A stretch of DNA of 64,000 nt from Mya arenaria (GCF_026914265.1 NC_069124.1:31953383-32017382), one strand, 5' to 3'; shown: positions 12,067 to 23,098, counted from the stretch's first letter. Made by a program: numbers and translations. The notes: a model not told the origin generated them from the letters alone.

Positions 12067-13918
12067 CAGGGTTCCCACAGAGATGGCAAAACAAAATTCT
12101 CTTGACTTTTCACTGACTGCCAGACTCATGGGTGAAAGTTGCAAATTTTCAAAATACTGAAAAATTAAGCTGGGGGCAGGGGGGCGCAGGGCCCCTGGTG
12201 GGTCCAGGAATTAAGCATTTTAAAACACATTTCAAAGCCTTTCCGGTCTTTTAATCAATCAAATCTATGTTGTATATTTTAATATTTCTGGCAGCTTTTG
12301 TCAACATACATGTACATAAGGCCCCTGACAGAAACATCCCTCAATACTTCAATTCTTGCTCATTAATCAAGAATTCATTTAACTCTGTAACTCATTCAAT
12401 AAAAGTTAAAAAATGAAAAACAATACAATTAAAGAATAGAGTTTTGTATTTTTACCAAGTTACCAATCGGACAATTTCACACTTTTGACAGCCATTGCCA
12501 CCTCCATTTGTTTTCCGCAGGCTGTTCAAGCTCTTTAGTTTATACCCTGGGGGTACAAACTTCATTGTTCAATTTTGACAGCAGTATTTCGATTTATTTC
12601 ATTGTTTATTTTTGACTCCAATTTGCGGTATGTCGTAAAAGTCGTAAAGGATCCTGACCGAAAATATTCGGCGAAACCCGGCTTTTTCCGCCATCCAAGT
12701 TTTTGTTTGCGCGGAAACTGCCGAGATTATTCGTAGAACATTGGAATGACAATGCGTTTTTTACGAAAAGAAACGACTATTTTCGGAAACGTTCGGCTGA
12801 TATCGCCGACAAATTTTTACCACTTATGGCAACGCTATTTATAGAACAAAATTGGGAAACCAGAAAATTTAACTTTGTTTTATCTTCGATTTTGAGTGGA
12901 TCGCGATGTTGATGATGGGGTTTGGGGACCCCTCCCCCCCCCCCCCCCCCCCGAAAAACTCCCCGGATTTATACGATTTAGAAAAATGACCCCTGAGAAG
13001 ACCGAAAATACGGAATTCCGTATTAATACGGAAAACTTTCACCCATGCTTGAGACTAAATTCAATTTTCCCTGACCAATTCACATGCTCAAACGCACACA
13101 TACAGGTCATATATGAGCATGAAATTTACTTAAAGATGTTGGCCTCCTTCCTTCCCCATAGCCAACCCTTACCTCCCTTTTACTTTTATTTTTTTAATAT
13201 TAATTGTTTTTTTTTTGTTATCTCCCTCTTCATCCTAAGTATTATCTTAAATATTATCACATAGATTCAATTAGTATTGTTAAAAAAATCAGCCAATGAT
13301 TTTTTGTATCTACTGGTAGTTCAATACAAGACAATCAATCAAATTAAGAAAACAAATCCCATGCCCTTAATTGTAATTTTGTTCTCTACATGATTTTTTT
13401 GTAATTTTGTTCTCTATATGATTTTTTTAGATGGATTCAACACAAAATTTGTACAAATCATAGAAATTCTCCTTAAAGGGCAGTTCAGTAAAAGCTATTA
13501 AATACTGATACTAATAATAAGGAATGAATTAAGAGAATCATTAACATACAAATCAAGCTCATACATGACATAACAATGCTCTAATATTAGCAGTTAAGTG
13601 TTATATGCATAGAAACTTCTCACAATTATACACAAGTACTTTAAGTTTTACACAAGCATATACAGCAATATAAAGCTATTGGTTAAATAAGGTCCAAACT
13701 GTGCTTATATATTGATAATGACAACAATAATACAAACAGGAAAAACTGCCTTAGCCTTTTGTCAATAAATAAGAGAACTTGTACGACAAATGCCCCTTCA
13801 TCATAAAATTCCCTGACTTTTGCCAAAAAATCTGTTTCCCTGACCAATTTCAAAATTTCATACTTTTCCCTGAAAACAACAACTTTTTCCTTGACTATTC
13901 CCTGCAGTGGGAACCCTG
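12067..13918. mobile_element. hAT-like nonautonomous element inside a satellite
   Basis: The 1852-bp element has perfect 12-bp terminal inverted repeats, CAGGGTTCCCAC and GTGGGAACCCTG, and both flanks are the same ~20-bp satellite. CAG...CTG ends are typical of hAT elements. An 8-bp target duplication is not clear (AATATCAA versus AATTCACA, 4 of 8 positions). The inside holds a run of C (12937-12952), subterminal phrases 'ttttcccTGAcca' and 'ccctgacttttgcc' resembling each end inverted, and no transposase. The 12896-13264 frame is not credible as a gene. Confidence 0.65.
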
Positions 13919-14435
13919 AATTCACATAAACATTAGAATGTCAAATTACTAAAAGTATGTCATGAAGAGTGTCACAGACTTAAGAATGTCATATCAATTT
14001 TTGAATGGCACAATAACATAAGAATGTTACATCAACTTAAGAATGTCACATACACATTAGAATGTCATGTTTAATATGTGAGGTCACATCAAAATTAGAA
14101 TGTCACAACTGAAAAATGTAAAATCACTATTAAAATGTCACATCAATATAAGAATGTCGCAAACATTAGATTTTTGCATCATTATATGAATGTCACACCA
14201 ACATTAGAATTTCACAGCAATATAAGAATGTCACAACGATAGAAGAATGTCACATACACATTAGAATGTCATGTTTAATATATGATGTCACATCAACATT
14301 AGAATGTCACATCAACTAAAAATGTCACATTTACATATGAATGTAACGTCAACATTAGAATGTCACATCAACTAAAAATGTCACATTTACATATGAATGA
14401 CACATCGACATAAGAATGTCACATTAATATAAGAT
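13919..14435. repeat. ~20-bp satellite, right segment
   Basis: About twenty-five degenerate units of 'agaatgtcacatcaacatta' with spacing near 20 bp, continuing the array at 11931-12066. The last unit runs straight into the 21-bp 'ggttgcaggggtatcacttct' array at 14436. Confidence 0.75.
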
Positions 14436-14657
14436 TGTCACATCAACTTCTGGTTGCAGGGGTATCACTTCTGGTTGAAAGGGGTATCATGTCCGGTTGC
14501 AGGGGTATCACTTCTGGTTGCAACGGGTATCACGTCCAGTTGAAAGGGTATCGCTTCTGGTTGCAAGGGGTATCATGTCCAGTTGCAGGGGTATCAGGTC
14601 CGGTTGCAAGCGGTTCGCTTCAGGTTGCATGATGGGAAACTTGTGGTTCCCAGGACA
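14436..14657 (-). pseudogene. Exon-like block A with 21-bp minisatellite
   Basis: On the minus strand 'ctttcag' precedes the block at 14657, as in related blocks at 15626 and 15226. The body is about nine units of 21-22 bp 'ggttgcaaggggtatcactt' (plus strand). Unit lengths vary, so no single frame stays open. No donor site is evident at the left end, where it abuts the ~20-bp satellite. It is the most degraded of the three minisatellite-bearing blocks. Confidence 0.45.
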
Positions 14658-14883
14658 CTGAAAGATTGAAACAATTGCATGTACTCTTATTTCAATATAT
14701 AATTCTTATAAACTGTAACTAGACAAGTATCATTTGGCCTTAAAAAATACTTTTACCAAATAGGCGCCAACACTACCGTTATTATAGTCTTTTCGTAAAA
14801 ATATATATATTTTTCTTTATATTTACATTCATAATTATCTTAATTCTAAAGTTGAATCAGGTAATGTTTTGTTAAATTCATAC
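14658..14883. repeat. Spacer of ~480-bp higher-order repeat
   Basis: The phrases 'tgtactcttatttcaatata', 'ctagacaagtatcatttggcc' and 'aaagttgaatcaggtaatg' recur in the same order after the next blocks (about 15300-15360 and 15645-15720). The exon-like block plus spacer is therefore the repeated unit (period about 483 bp between 14884 and 15368). Confidence 0.6.
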
Positions 14884-15226
14884 CATGTCCACTGTCACTG
14901 ATGAAGCATCACTTCTGGTTGTAAGGGTATCACGTCCAGTTGCAGGGGTATCACTTCTGGTTGTAAGAGTATCACTTCTGGTTTCAGGGATATTACTTCT
15001 GGTTGCAAGGGGAATCACTTCTGGTTGCAAGGGGTATCATGTTCTGTTGCAGGGGTATCACTTCTGGTTTCAGGGATATTACTTCTGGTTGCAAGGGGAA
15101 TCACTTCTGGTTGCAAGGGGTATCATGTTCTGTTGCAGGGGTATCACTTCTGGTTACAAGGTCACGTCTGGTTGCAAGGGGTATCACTTCCGGTGGCATT
15201 GTTGGACACTTTCGGTTCCCAGGACA
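14884..15226 (-). pseudogene. Exon-like block B with 21-bp minisatellite
   Basis: Minus strand. The right boundary is 'tttaag' followed by TGTCCTGGGAAC, where the canonical AG is kept but CAG has become AAG. The left boundary ATG|GTATGG resembles a splice donor. Between them run about thirteen 20-22-bp units. Flanks match block C at 15368-15626. Mixed unit lengths break the frame several times, so translation through it is unlikely. Confidence 0.45.
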
Positions 15227-15367
15227 CTTAAAGATTGTAACTATTACATGTATTCCAACCCTACCTTTGTTATAGTCTTTTCGTAAAAAAATAATTTGTT
15301 TTATGTTTCCATTTATAATAATCTTAATTCTAAAGTTGACTCAGGTAATGTTTTGTTAAAGTCATAC
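15227..15367. repeat. Spacer of ~480-bp higher-order repeat (second)
   Basis: Shares 'cttaattctaaagttgactcaggtaatgttttgttaaa' with 14835-14880, in shortened form. No other feature. Confidence 0.55.
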
Positions 15368-15626
15368 CATGTCCACTGTCACTGATGCAGCATCACTTCT
15401 GGTTGCAAGGGGTGTACCTCTGGTTGTAAGGAATATCACTTCTGGTTGCAAGGGGTGTACTTCTGGTTGCAAGGGTAACACTTCTGGTTGCAAGGGGTGT
15501 ACTTCTGGTTGCAAGGGTATCACTTCTGGTTGCAGGGGTATCACTTCTGGTTGCAAGGGTATCACTTCTGGTTGCAAGGGGTATCGCTTCCGGCTGCATG
15601 GTGGGACACTTCCAATTCCAGAGACA
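15368..15626 (-). pseudogene. Exon-like block C with 21-bp minisatellite
   Basis: Minus strand, acceptor 'ctttcag' then TGTCTCTGG at 15626, donor-like ATG|GTATGA at 15368. The first codons read CLWNWKCPTMQPEAIPLA, which lines up with the other exon-like blocks of this window (HPRCQKCPTIHPEGMPLA at 28210; RPRYLKWPTIQLEEMPFA at 31439). From the phrase PLA onward the block has expanded into about nine 21-bp units (LATRSDT repeats). Two different unit lengths change the frame before the donor. Probably a decayed coding exon that grew a minisatellite. Confidence 0.5.
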
Positions 15627-16025
15627 CTGAAAGATTGAAACCATTCCATGTACTCTTATTTCAATATATAATTCATATATATTGTAACTAGACAAGTATC
15701 ATTAGGCCTTAAAAGAACTTCTTCCAACCCTACTGTTATGTTTTATTCATAAAAATAAAATAAAAAAAATAATTTTTTTTTTTTTTTATTAAATATGAAT
15801 TAAAAAAATTCAAGTGTGTTGTGTTTAAGTGTGTGTGTGTGTGTGTAGTGGGGGGGGGGGGGGGGGGGGGGGTATGAAGTTAAAAAACAAGCAAGACCAA
15901 ATTAATCCATAATCCATAAACTTCTCATCTCCTGTACACTGACCTCACTATAACCATTTCCCATTTATTATTCAATCATTGATTATTCAATCATTTTAAC
16001 CTCAAATTTTATTCAAAATGCTTAC
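15627..16025. repeat. Spacer with simple repeats
   Basis: It contains a T/A run (about 15760-15800), a short GT repeat (15830-15846) and a run of about 25 G (15849-15872). The first 90 bases repeat the spacer at 14658. Nothing else is recognised. Confidence 0.7.
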
Positions 16026-16124
16026 CTGATCTAATCCAGGTGTTAATCTTTTGCGTCAGAAACAAGTCGTCACCCAAAGCCCATTGTATGGCGAATCACT
16101 TCCGACAGGATGGTGGGACTCAAG
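16026..16124 (-). pseudogene. Exon-like block of the dispersed exon family
   Basis: Minus strand: acceptor-like 'gttttag' before CTTGAGTCCC at 16124 and donor-like ATCAG|GTAAGC at 16026. The frame can be read S-P-T-I-L-S-E-V-I-R-H-T-M-G-F-G-D-D, then LFLTQKINTWIRS. It resembles the block at 28093-28210, which has MGDNSLMRRWLNSWIQS, at the end of the exon. The two also share the donor context. It is either a divergent functional exon or a relic; the gene is unknown. Confidence 0.45.
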
Positions 16125-17024
16125 CTAAAACATTAAACAGGTGCAGTAACTTGTTTCAATAAAAAGTTTATATATAATTAAAACAAGTATCATAATTAAA
16201 CAAACAATTGTTCAAGATATATTTACAACGGTAATAAACTAATACTTCTTAAAAATAATTGAACAACAGAAGTTCATTTAATAAATATATTCATATTAGC
16301 TAATACTAAGATTATTTCATATGTTTTTTTTTCACTATATATTTCATAAGCCTTTCCTATTATAAATTAACCATATTCAATTTAACCAAACAAAGCCCCC
16401 CTCCAATTTCCAATACTATATATACACGAAAAATGAAATAAAACATTTCCTGCTACCCGAGTTCGGTTAAAAAAATCTTGGGAAAAATGCTGGTGCCTTT
16501 TAGCATAATCACTGTAAGATTTAAATCAAAGGACTGAAGGTCCTGAGAGTTGCCAAGAGAAGTTTCTTGCAGATGCATTGTTAAATGAAGCTTATATGAG
16601 TAAACAAAAGTTTTGTAAATATTTGACGAAAGGTTCTAGATTTTTAGCAGGCATGAGACATGTAATATTGTCATGGTTTGAAAGAACTATACACAGTTGT
16701 TCAGCACATGAAGATGATGTGACATATACAAGATCCAGGTCCCTACCTATAAGGTCAAGATCACACTTGGAGGGAGACAAACAGCTGTATACAATTGTCG
16801 GATGTAAAATCACTTGCAGTTACAAGTCTTGCATAAAACAGTTGAAATCAGTGTGACCTTGACGTTGATGAAGTGGTTATAGTGACAAAAAAAAAAATGT
16901 GGACTTTTCTTTTATTTTTATCAAGAAAATAGATACATTGCACATTAAGTATGATTTGGTAAAAAATCAGAGGTAACAAAATAGTGAATATTTAACCTGT
17001 TTACTGGCCTAAATGGCACACAGT
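16125..17024. repeat. Partial ~0.8-kb unit (to ~16560), then intergenic
   Basis: 'ttcggttaaaaaaatcttgg' and 'aaaaatgctggtgcctttta' near 16460-16505 are diagnostic of the tandem units at 27.4-32.2 kb, as are AT-rich phrases before them. This is therefore an outlying unit. From about 16560 to 17024 nothing is recognised; the frames at 16578-16856 and its antisense have no known domain. Confidence 0.5.
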
Positions 17025-17274
17025 AGCTCAGGGGCCGTATTCATAAAGCTCGTAAGGAAAATCTTAAACTTAAGTGAACATTTTAGATGCGGATTTCCAA
17101 TTTATTTTTAAGCAAACGTCAAAGAAACTTTTCATGCTTATGAAAAACATAGTTTTGCATATGAATGCAAAGTTTCATTGAAGTATTATGGGTAAGAAAG
17201 TGAGAAATATGCAATGGAAATGTTCACTTAAGTTTAAGATTTTCCTTAGGAGCTTTATGAATATGGCTTGAGCT
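17025..17274. mobile_element. Fold-back MITE, GGGCCGTATTCATAAA type
   Basis: The ends AGCTCAGGGGCCGTATTCAT... and ...ATGAATATGGCTTGAGCT form inverted repeats of about 55 bp that continue through 'aaagctc' and 'aaaatcttaaacttaagtg'. Only about 110 bp of unpaired middle remains. No coding capacity. The terminal sequence is one I recognise from many marine-invertebrate MITEs. Confidence 0.8.
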
Positions 17275-17465
17275 TGTACAAGACACTTAGTAACTAAAGT
17301 TTCATCTAGATCCAAACTGTTTGAAATTCAATCCATAGATTTTATTACCAAAGGTTGGGGAAGTGTTTTAAGTTGGAAGTAAATATAATAGTTTTCATGT
17401 GCACACTTGGCCTGGGAGTGAAGGGGTTATTTTTTCTAAGCCTTTGAAGATATGAGATGAAGAAA
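17275..17465. other. Intergenic, no feature
   Basis: Nothing recognised. Confidence 0.4.
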
Positions 17466-19537
17466 CAAGAGGCACATCAGTGCCTGTGCTCCACTGGCCA
17501 AAAGGTTCAAGCAAAGACCACCTAACGAACATTTTCGTCAAGTTTCATAGAAATACAATCATCAATTTTTGAGGAGAAGTTATTTGATTTTTTTTTTTAC
17601 TTTAATAGCTCTGGCTGCCATGTTGTGCAGTGGACTGAAATGATTTGGGCAATTTGAGTAAAGGAGCACCAAACAAACATTTCTGTCAAGTTTTATCGAA
17701 AAAAGGTCATCGGTTTCGACGACAAGTCGTATAAAGTTTTTTATTTTTTAGCTCTGGCAGCCATGGTGTGCAGTGGACTGGAACCATTTAACAAATTTTG
17801 GTTAATGACCACCCAAGGAACATTTCTGTCAAGTTTCATCAAAATCTGATCATCGGTTAACATTTTATCTGAATAGATTATGAAGCAAATATCTAACCTG
17901 AACAAGAACTGACGAGATAGAATCGACTTGGTGTTTCACTTACACTTTTCGGCCATTTAAGTTACTAAAAATAGCTGTTTCATAAACTTTCAGAATGTCA
18001 CTTAAACGAAAATTAATGTTCAGTCTATATATACTTTCCTATGTATAAATGTAAGGTTTTTTAATTGATCTTTTTGTGAGAACTTTATGCTTATATGTTT
18101 ACTCATAAATTATTATTGTTTAAAAATTAAATTATTTAAAGATGCTATACGTGAAAAATTAAGACATTATTTTTTTTTCTATTAAAGGGAGGTAATTCAG
18201 TAGTAAAATGTAATCAAAGCTATTAAAGCATGGCATTTCTTTTCTAACCATGTTGATATTATTACAGTCTATTCAAGCAAGATGCATTTTGTTTTTACAT
18301 AGTACCCATAGGTTCTGAAAAACAAGGAGCACTATTCCCAACAGAAGGATGTCACTCCCTATCACTGCATGAGCATCATAATAAAGAAATGTTTACTCAA
18401 ACTGCAAGCTGCTCAATTGAAATAGGTATTTACCTCAAGCATACAGTTTTATAATGTGGCAAAATAGTCGGACTACTAGATTGTCATTCGGACTAGTAAA
18501 ATATGCCATTATGCTAGTCCAACTGGCTAGTAGGTTAAAATGTTTTTCGTGAAGACTGCGGACGAGAAGTCCTTAAAGGTTTTTCTATTTTTAACTCTCG
18601 CAGCCATGTTGTGCAGCGGACCGGAACCATTTGGGCAATTTTGGTTAAAGGGCATCCCGATGAACATTTATGTAAAGTTTTATCAAAATCTGATAATCGG
18701 TTTCTGAGAAGATGTAGTTTAACGTTTTTTTTTCTATTCTTAGCTCTGGTGCCCATGTTGTGCAGCAGACCAGAACTGTTTGGGCTATTTTGGTTAAGGA
18801 CTACCCAAGTAACATTTCTGTCAAGTTTCATTGCAATACGATCATCGGTTTCTGAGGAGAAGTCGTTTAAAGGTTTTTCTATTTTTACCTCTGGGGGCCA
18901 TCTTGTGCAGTGGACCGAAACCATTGAAGCAAATTTGATAAAGGACCATCCAAGGAACATTTCTGTTAAGTTTCATCAAAATCTGATCATCGGTTTCTAA
19001 GAAGATGTTCTTTAAAGGTTTTTCTATTTTTTTTGCCCTGGCAGCCATGTTGTGCAGCGGACCGGAACCATTTGAGCAATTTTGGTTAAGGACCACCCAA
19101 GGAACAATTCTGTCAAGTTTCATCAAAATCTGCCTATCCGTTTCAGAGGAGATGTCGTTTAAAGATTTTGCTATTTTTAGCTGTGGCGGCCATATTGTGC
19201 AATGGACCAGAACCATTTGAGCAATTTTAATAAAGGACCACCCAAGGAACATTACTGTCAAGTTTCATCAAAATCTGCCTAACCGTTTCAGAGGAGATGT
19301 CGTTTAAAGATTTTGCTATTTTTAGCTCTGGCGGCCATATTGTGCAATGGACCGGAACCATTTGAGCAATTTTGGTAAAGGACCACCAAAGGAACATTCC
19401 TGTGAAGTTTTGTCAAAATCCGCTTATCAGTTTCAGAGGAGATGTCGTTTAAAGTAAAAGTTTACGCACGCACGCACGCACTCACGACGGACAATCTGTG
19501 ACGACATAAGCTCCATGGCCTTCGGCCAGTGGAGCTA
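17466..19537. repeat. Long interspersed element with ~146-bp tandem core
   Basis: The left end 'acaagaggcacatcagtgcc' followed by GCTCCACTGGCC is matched at the right by GGCCAGTGGAGC 'taaaaaa', giving short inverted ends. Between are eight core units starting 'ggcagccatgttgtgcagcg', at about 17614, 17756, 18599, 18748, 18896, 19042, 19186 and 19332 (period 142-149 bp). The end is preceded by 'acgcacgcacgcacgca' and 'gacggacaa'. A segment of about 690 bp (roughly 17856-18540) interrupts the core. The frames on both strands here are repeat by-products. Confidence 0.75.
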
Positions 19538-19839
19538 AAAAAACAATGACTAGATTGGCATAGAATCTGCTTGAAATACTGGTTAGAATGAGATTGTACA
19601 TACAAGATGGTGTAAAAGTAATACAAGTACAAGGTTTATGTTGTACATTATCAGTTTTGTAAAATAGTATGTCTCGTGTTTCACATAAAACACTGTTTGT
19701 AAAACAATTTGCTGCCTGTATGCAATATGGCCTATTAACATCTTGATTAACCTTAAATTTGACCTTTGACTTTGAAGGATGATCTTGGCTTTGATATGTT
19801 GCCATTAATTATGTGTACTAACACTAACCCGCGACACTA
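19538..19839. other. Intergenic, no feature
   Basis: Nothing recognised apart from 'ttgacctttgactttgaaggatgatcttgg', a fragment of the repeat at 24630-25020. Confidence 0.4.
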
Positions 19840-20053
19840 TTAACCCATTATCTGATAAGACACATTTTGATGCATCCGAGAAATGTTAAAAATGGAGCAT
19901 GTTCTTCTTAAGGAGCAAATGCTCACTTTTTTAAAAAGGTTTTCAAAACTGTTAGAAATTCAATTTTTCTTTTGCAAAGCATTTCAAAAATTTATAACCA
20001 AGTGTAGAAAATAATGTCATCATCCAAATATAGCATATCGGGTAATGGGTAAA
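19840..20053. mobile_element. piggyBac-like MITE (diverged copy)
   Basis: It starts TTAA|CCCATTATCTGATAAGACACA and ends GCATATCGGGTAATGGG|TAAA. The middle has 'ggagcaaatgctc' at the same place as the better preserved copy at 22030-22253. The right TTAA has decayed. About 206 bp, noncoding. Confidence 0.6.
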
Positions 20054-20379
20054 TGATGTACTATGAAAGCAGTTGTATTCCTGTTATATTAATTTAAGGT
20101 TAGCAAAAAAAAAATTGGCTTGAAAAAATATCTAAGTTGAATGAAACAAAGATAAACAGACAACGATATGTACAGTATAGTAAAAGTTTAGTCATAACAT
20201 AGAAAGAAATCATAGGCAACATAATAAGCAAATGACATATCAATAGTTTGTAAGATATGTGAAATGACATACACTCAGTCAAGGTTCTAACCGATCACTT
20301 CTTAAACTGGATTTTTTTTAAAACTATATTTCTGTCCTGTCTGAAAAATTAGTAATTGTCTCAGCTGATGTAAACTTGG
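20054..20379. other. Intergenic
   Basis: Only 'ggttctaaccgatcacttcttaaac' near 20283-20307, a diverged end of the neighbouring MITE family, stands out. Confidence 0.4.
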
Positions 20380-21000
20380 CAAAACTCCTAATCGGTCACT
20401 TAGTAAAGTAACTTTCCTGAAAAATGCATAAAGTGTCAACAATATACAGTTCAGTATTCTATTTTCCCCATCTCGTGGCAATCTTCTTAGAAAATTTCAG
20501 CTAAATCGAAGCTTAAACGGAAGAGAAAACACAGTTCATATGTGATTACTCCTAATCCAAAAGTCACAAGGAAAAGAAATTACAATGCAAATTCCATAGG
20601 GAATCACATTTTTCATTGATTTTGTATTTTTAAAATCTTTTGACACAGTCTCTGTTTCACATAGAAGGTAATGTTAAAGTTGAATTTTTTTTTTTAACTT
20701 ATTAAGCCATTGGTGACTGTGTATCAGTCTCACATGTCATGTAATATCATTTTAAAGTGACAAAGGGTGGTATTTTTATTTTTCTTCCTTTATACGCTAT
20801 GTTAGATTTTGTGACTTTTATTATTGATAGTGTTGTCATTTGAGACACTGTATCTTTTTGATGAAGCGTAGTACGTGAACCAAGTTTTCACAGCATGTGT
20901 ACGAGATAATGGTCTTTTCATAAATCTAATTTGTAATTAAGCTTATTGTACAGGGAAGGGAATATTAGAAGATTACCTAGGTGACCGATTAGGAGTTTTG
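20380..21000. mobile_element. MITE with 20-bp perfect terminal inverted repeats
   Basis: The left end CAAAACTCCTAATCGGTCAC is repeated exactly, inverted, at the right end (20981-21000), and pairing continues four more bases with one mismatch. The element is 621 bp and noncoding. Target duplication is uncertain: TTGG before and TTGA after. The superfamily is not clear. Confidence 0.75.
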
Positions 21001-21404
21001 TTGAGTGTATTCAGCAAAACAACTCTTTAATACAACTACCTGTCTTAGATAGGTAGTGGTCAATTAGGGAAGGTGTCACCAAGAGCATGTAAAAAGAATG
21101 TAGACAGCTGTAGCTGGAATTTGGCAAAAGCAAATTCAATTTTTAAAGCCTGGTATAATAAAATGCGAGTATTCCTGTACTCCTTGTATTTAACTAAAGT
21201 ACATTTAAAACTTAACTACTAGTAGACATGCATATATGGTACATGGACGCCTCCACTCAATTGGTGTGTGAAAATCAAGGTAGAATGTGAAGGTCAAGGT
21301 CAGAATGATAGTGATACATGACACTTCACAATCCAAAAATGCAACCACAAGCCAAGTTTGGTGATCGTAGGCCATATAGTATAGGAGATATGCACTGACA
21401 AAGA
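21001..21404. other. Intergenic
   Basis: A short 'aaggtcaaggtcagaatga' phrase at 21290-21308 belongs to the tandem-core repeat class. Nothing else. Confidence 0.4.
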
Positions 21405-22345
21405 TTTAAAAGTAATTCTGCTGATGAATATTCAATCTTTCAAACACGAAAAAAAACCTATATCGTCTGGTAAAAGTAATGACCAAAAACGTTATAGATG
21501 AAATCATTTTTAGTAAAAGAGGTAGATTTTTTCCTACAATATGTAATTGAACTAGAACTCTGACCAAGTGAGCTCTACCATTGTATGAAGTAAATATGAA
21601 ATTCCATCCAGTAGTTTTCAAGTTATGCTCCAGACAAGTAAAAGTACCAAAGGACAATAGCTCCATAATTAGCAAATTAAGAGTTATGGTTCTTGTACAC
21701 TGCACTTCATCTCATTGAGTTTTAACATTGTATGAAGTATTATGAAATTCCATCCAGTAGTTTCCAAGTTTTGCTCTGGACAAGAAAAAGTAACAAAGGG
21801 CAATAACTCTGTAATTAAGCAAATTACTGCACTTCCTATCATTGAACTTTACCATTGTATGATGTTTTATGAAATTCCATACAGTAGTTTTCAAGTTATG
21901 TTCCAGACAAGACAAAGTAACAAAGGTCAATAACTCCATAATTAGGTAAATTAGAGCTATGGTTCTTGTACACTGCATTTCTTCCCATTGAGCTTTACTA
22001 TTGTATGAAGTTTTATCAAATTCCATTAACTCATTATCTCCTAGAGACACATTATTGCACAATTATTGTGGCTGATGTTTGAAGAAATTGTGAGAAATAG
22101 AGCATTTGCTCCTTAGGAGCAAATGCTCTATATCCCATAATGCCTTTAAAACCATTGAGATAAACCGATACTTCAAGCCTTCAAGATTATTTTTGGTTAG
22201 CTAAAAATATAAAAATGACGTCGGAATCTAAATATAGCATAGGGGATAATGTGTTAAGAAATACTGAAGTTATGGAAGAAAAACAAAAAACGAATGGACG
22301 GACAGACAAACAGGGTGATTACTATAGGGCTCCCACATTGATGTG
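21405..22345. repeat. Tandem-core element, ~150-bp units
   Basis: Units share 'aacaaagggcaataactctg', 'gttatggttcttgtacactg', 'cattgtatgaagt' and 'aaattccatccagtagtttt'. It ends with 'ggacggacagacaaacaggg' and 'ctcccacattgatgtgtggg'. A piggyBac-like MITE lies inside the last unit. Both-strand frames are by-products. The same family appears at 23390-23860 next to the RPA-like exon. Confidence 0.7.
22030..22253. mobile_element. piggyBac-like MITE with TTAA target sites
   Basis: It is bounded by TTAA (22026-22029 and 22254-22257). The inner ends CTCATTATCTCCTA and TAGGGGATAATGTG are inverted with about three mismatches. Centrally, GAGCATTTGCTCC and GGAGCAAATGCTC (22104-22132) form a perfect 13-bp hairpin with a three-base loop. 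TTAA duplication is characteristic of piggyBac. Noncoding, 224 bp. Confidence 0.7.
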
Positions 22346-22869
22346 TGGGGGTCCCTAATTACACCAAAATGAATAAAGTGTGAGGATTTAAATGCCTCAT
22401 GATTCCCACCCCAGATTGTAAATTAGTTTACGAACCGTTGCGTGCTTTACAATTGGCCAATTAAAAAGTACACAAGAGGTTGATTGGCACATTGCTGCTC
22501 TTGTTTCATACTGGTACCTTTAAAGTAAAATTGTGAAACGCGGCTGGTGGTTCACATAATGATTGACAGTTGTGGGCAGGAACTATGAGAAATAAAATTC
22601 TCAAATTGAATTCAAATGACTTTTATAATAGGTAAAATACGCCACTTTCACATCAAATAATGCATCAATCTGTCACATCAATGACAGATAGGTAATGTCC
22701 TCTGACAGACAAAGATAGATTTTTGTGTGTTTTAAAGTGAATTTTTATCAAGAATATTACTCTAAATAATGAAGATCAAATGTAAAGGTCAACGTCAGAA
22801 GGACATGAAACTGATGAAAGTGGAACGCTGCATTCAATATATGCATCCTCACACTAAGTTTGGTAATCC
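22346..22869. other. Intergenic
   Basis: Nothing recognised beyond 'aaggtcaacgtcagaaggac' repeat phrases at 22785-22805. Confidence 0.4.
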
Positions 22870-23098
22870 TAGGTGATAACTAGATCCTCGTTCGATTTAG
22901 TGAAGATTCCATCCTGTTCTGTGACTAAGCTTGATTCCACACCACCCAGGTCAAGAGCTAGCAAGTTTGGTAATTCTTGGTGATGGAATGATATAACAGG
23001 CAACACTATGAATGCTCCAGTGTATGAAAAGTAAACATCTCTAAACTATAAACTATGAACATGATTTTTCACTCATTAAAGGTGACCACAGACTGTCA
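22870..23098 (-). pseudogene. Partial duplicate of the RPA-like last exon and its 3' tail
   Basis: The segment 22895-22950, with 'gaagattccatcctgttctg', matches the coding part of the last exon at 23275-23330 but with in-frame-disrupting differences. The segment 23012-23097 is a nearly exact 86-bp copy of 23098-23183, which contains the stop codon and the end of the exon. Two separate partial duplications therefore lie directly downstream of the gene. Neither can encode a full domain. Confidence 0.65.

Noticed and set aside
12896-13264. Proline-rich 122-codon frame
   Set aside because: It arises from a poly-C run inside the hAT-like element and has no supporting features.
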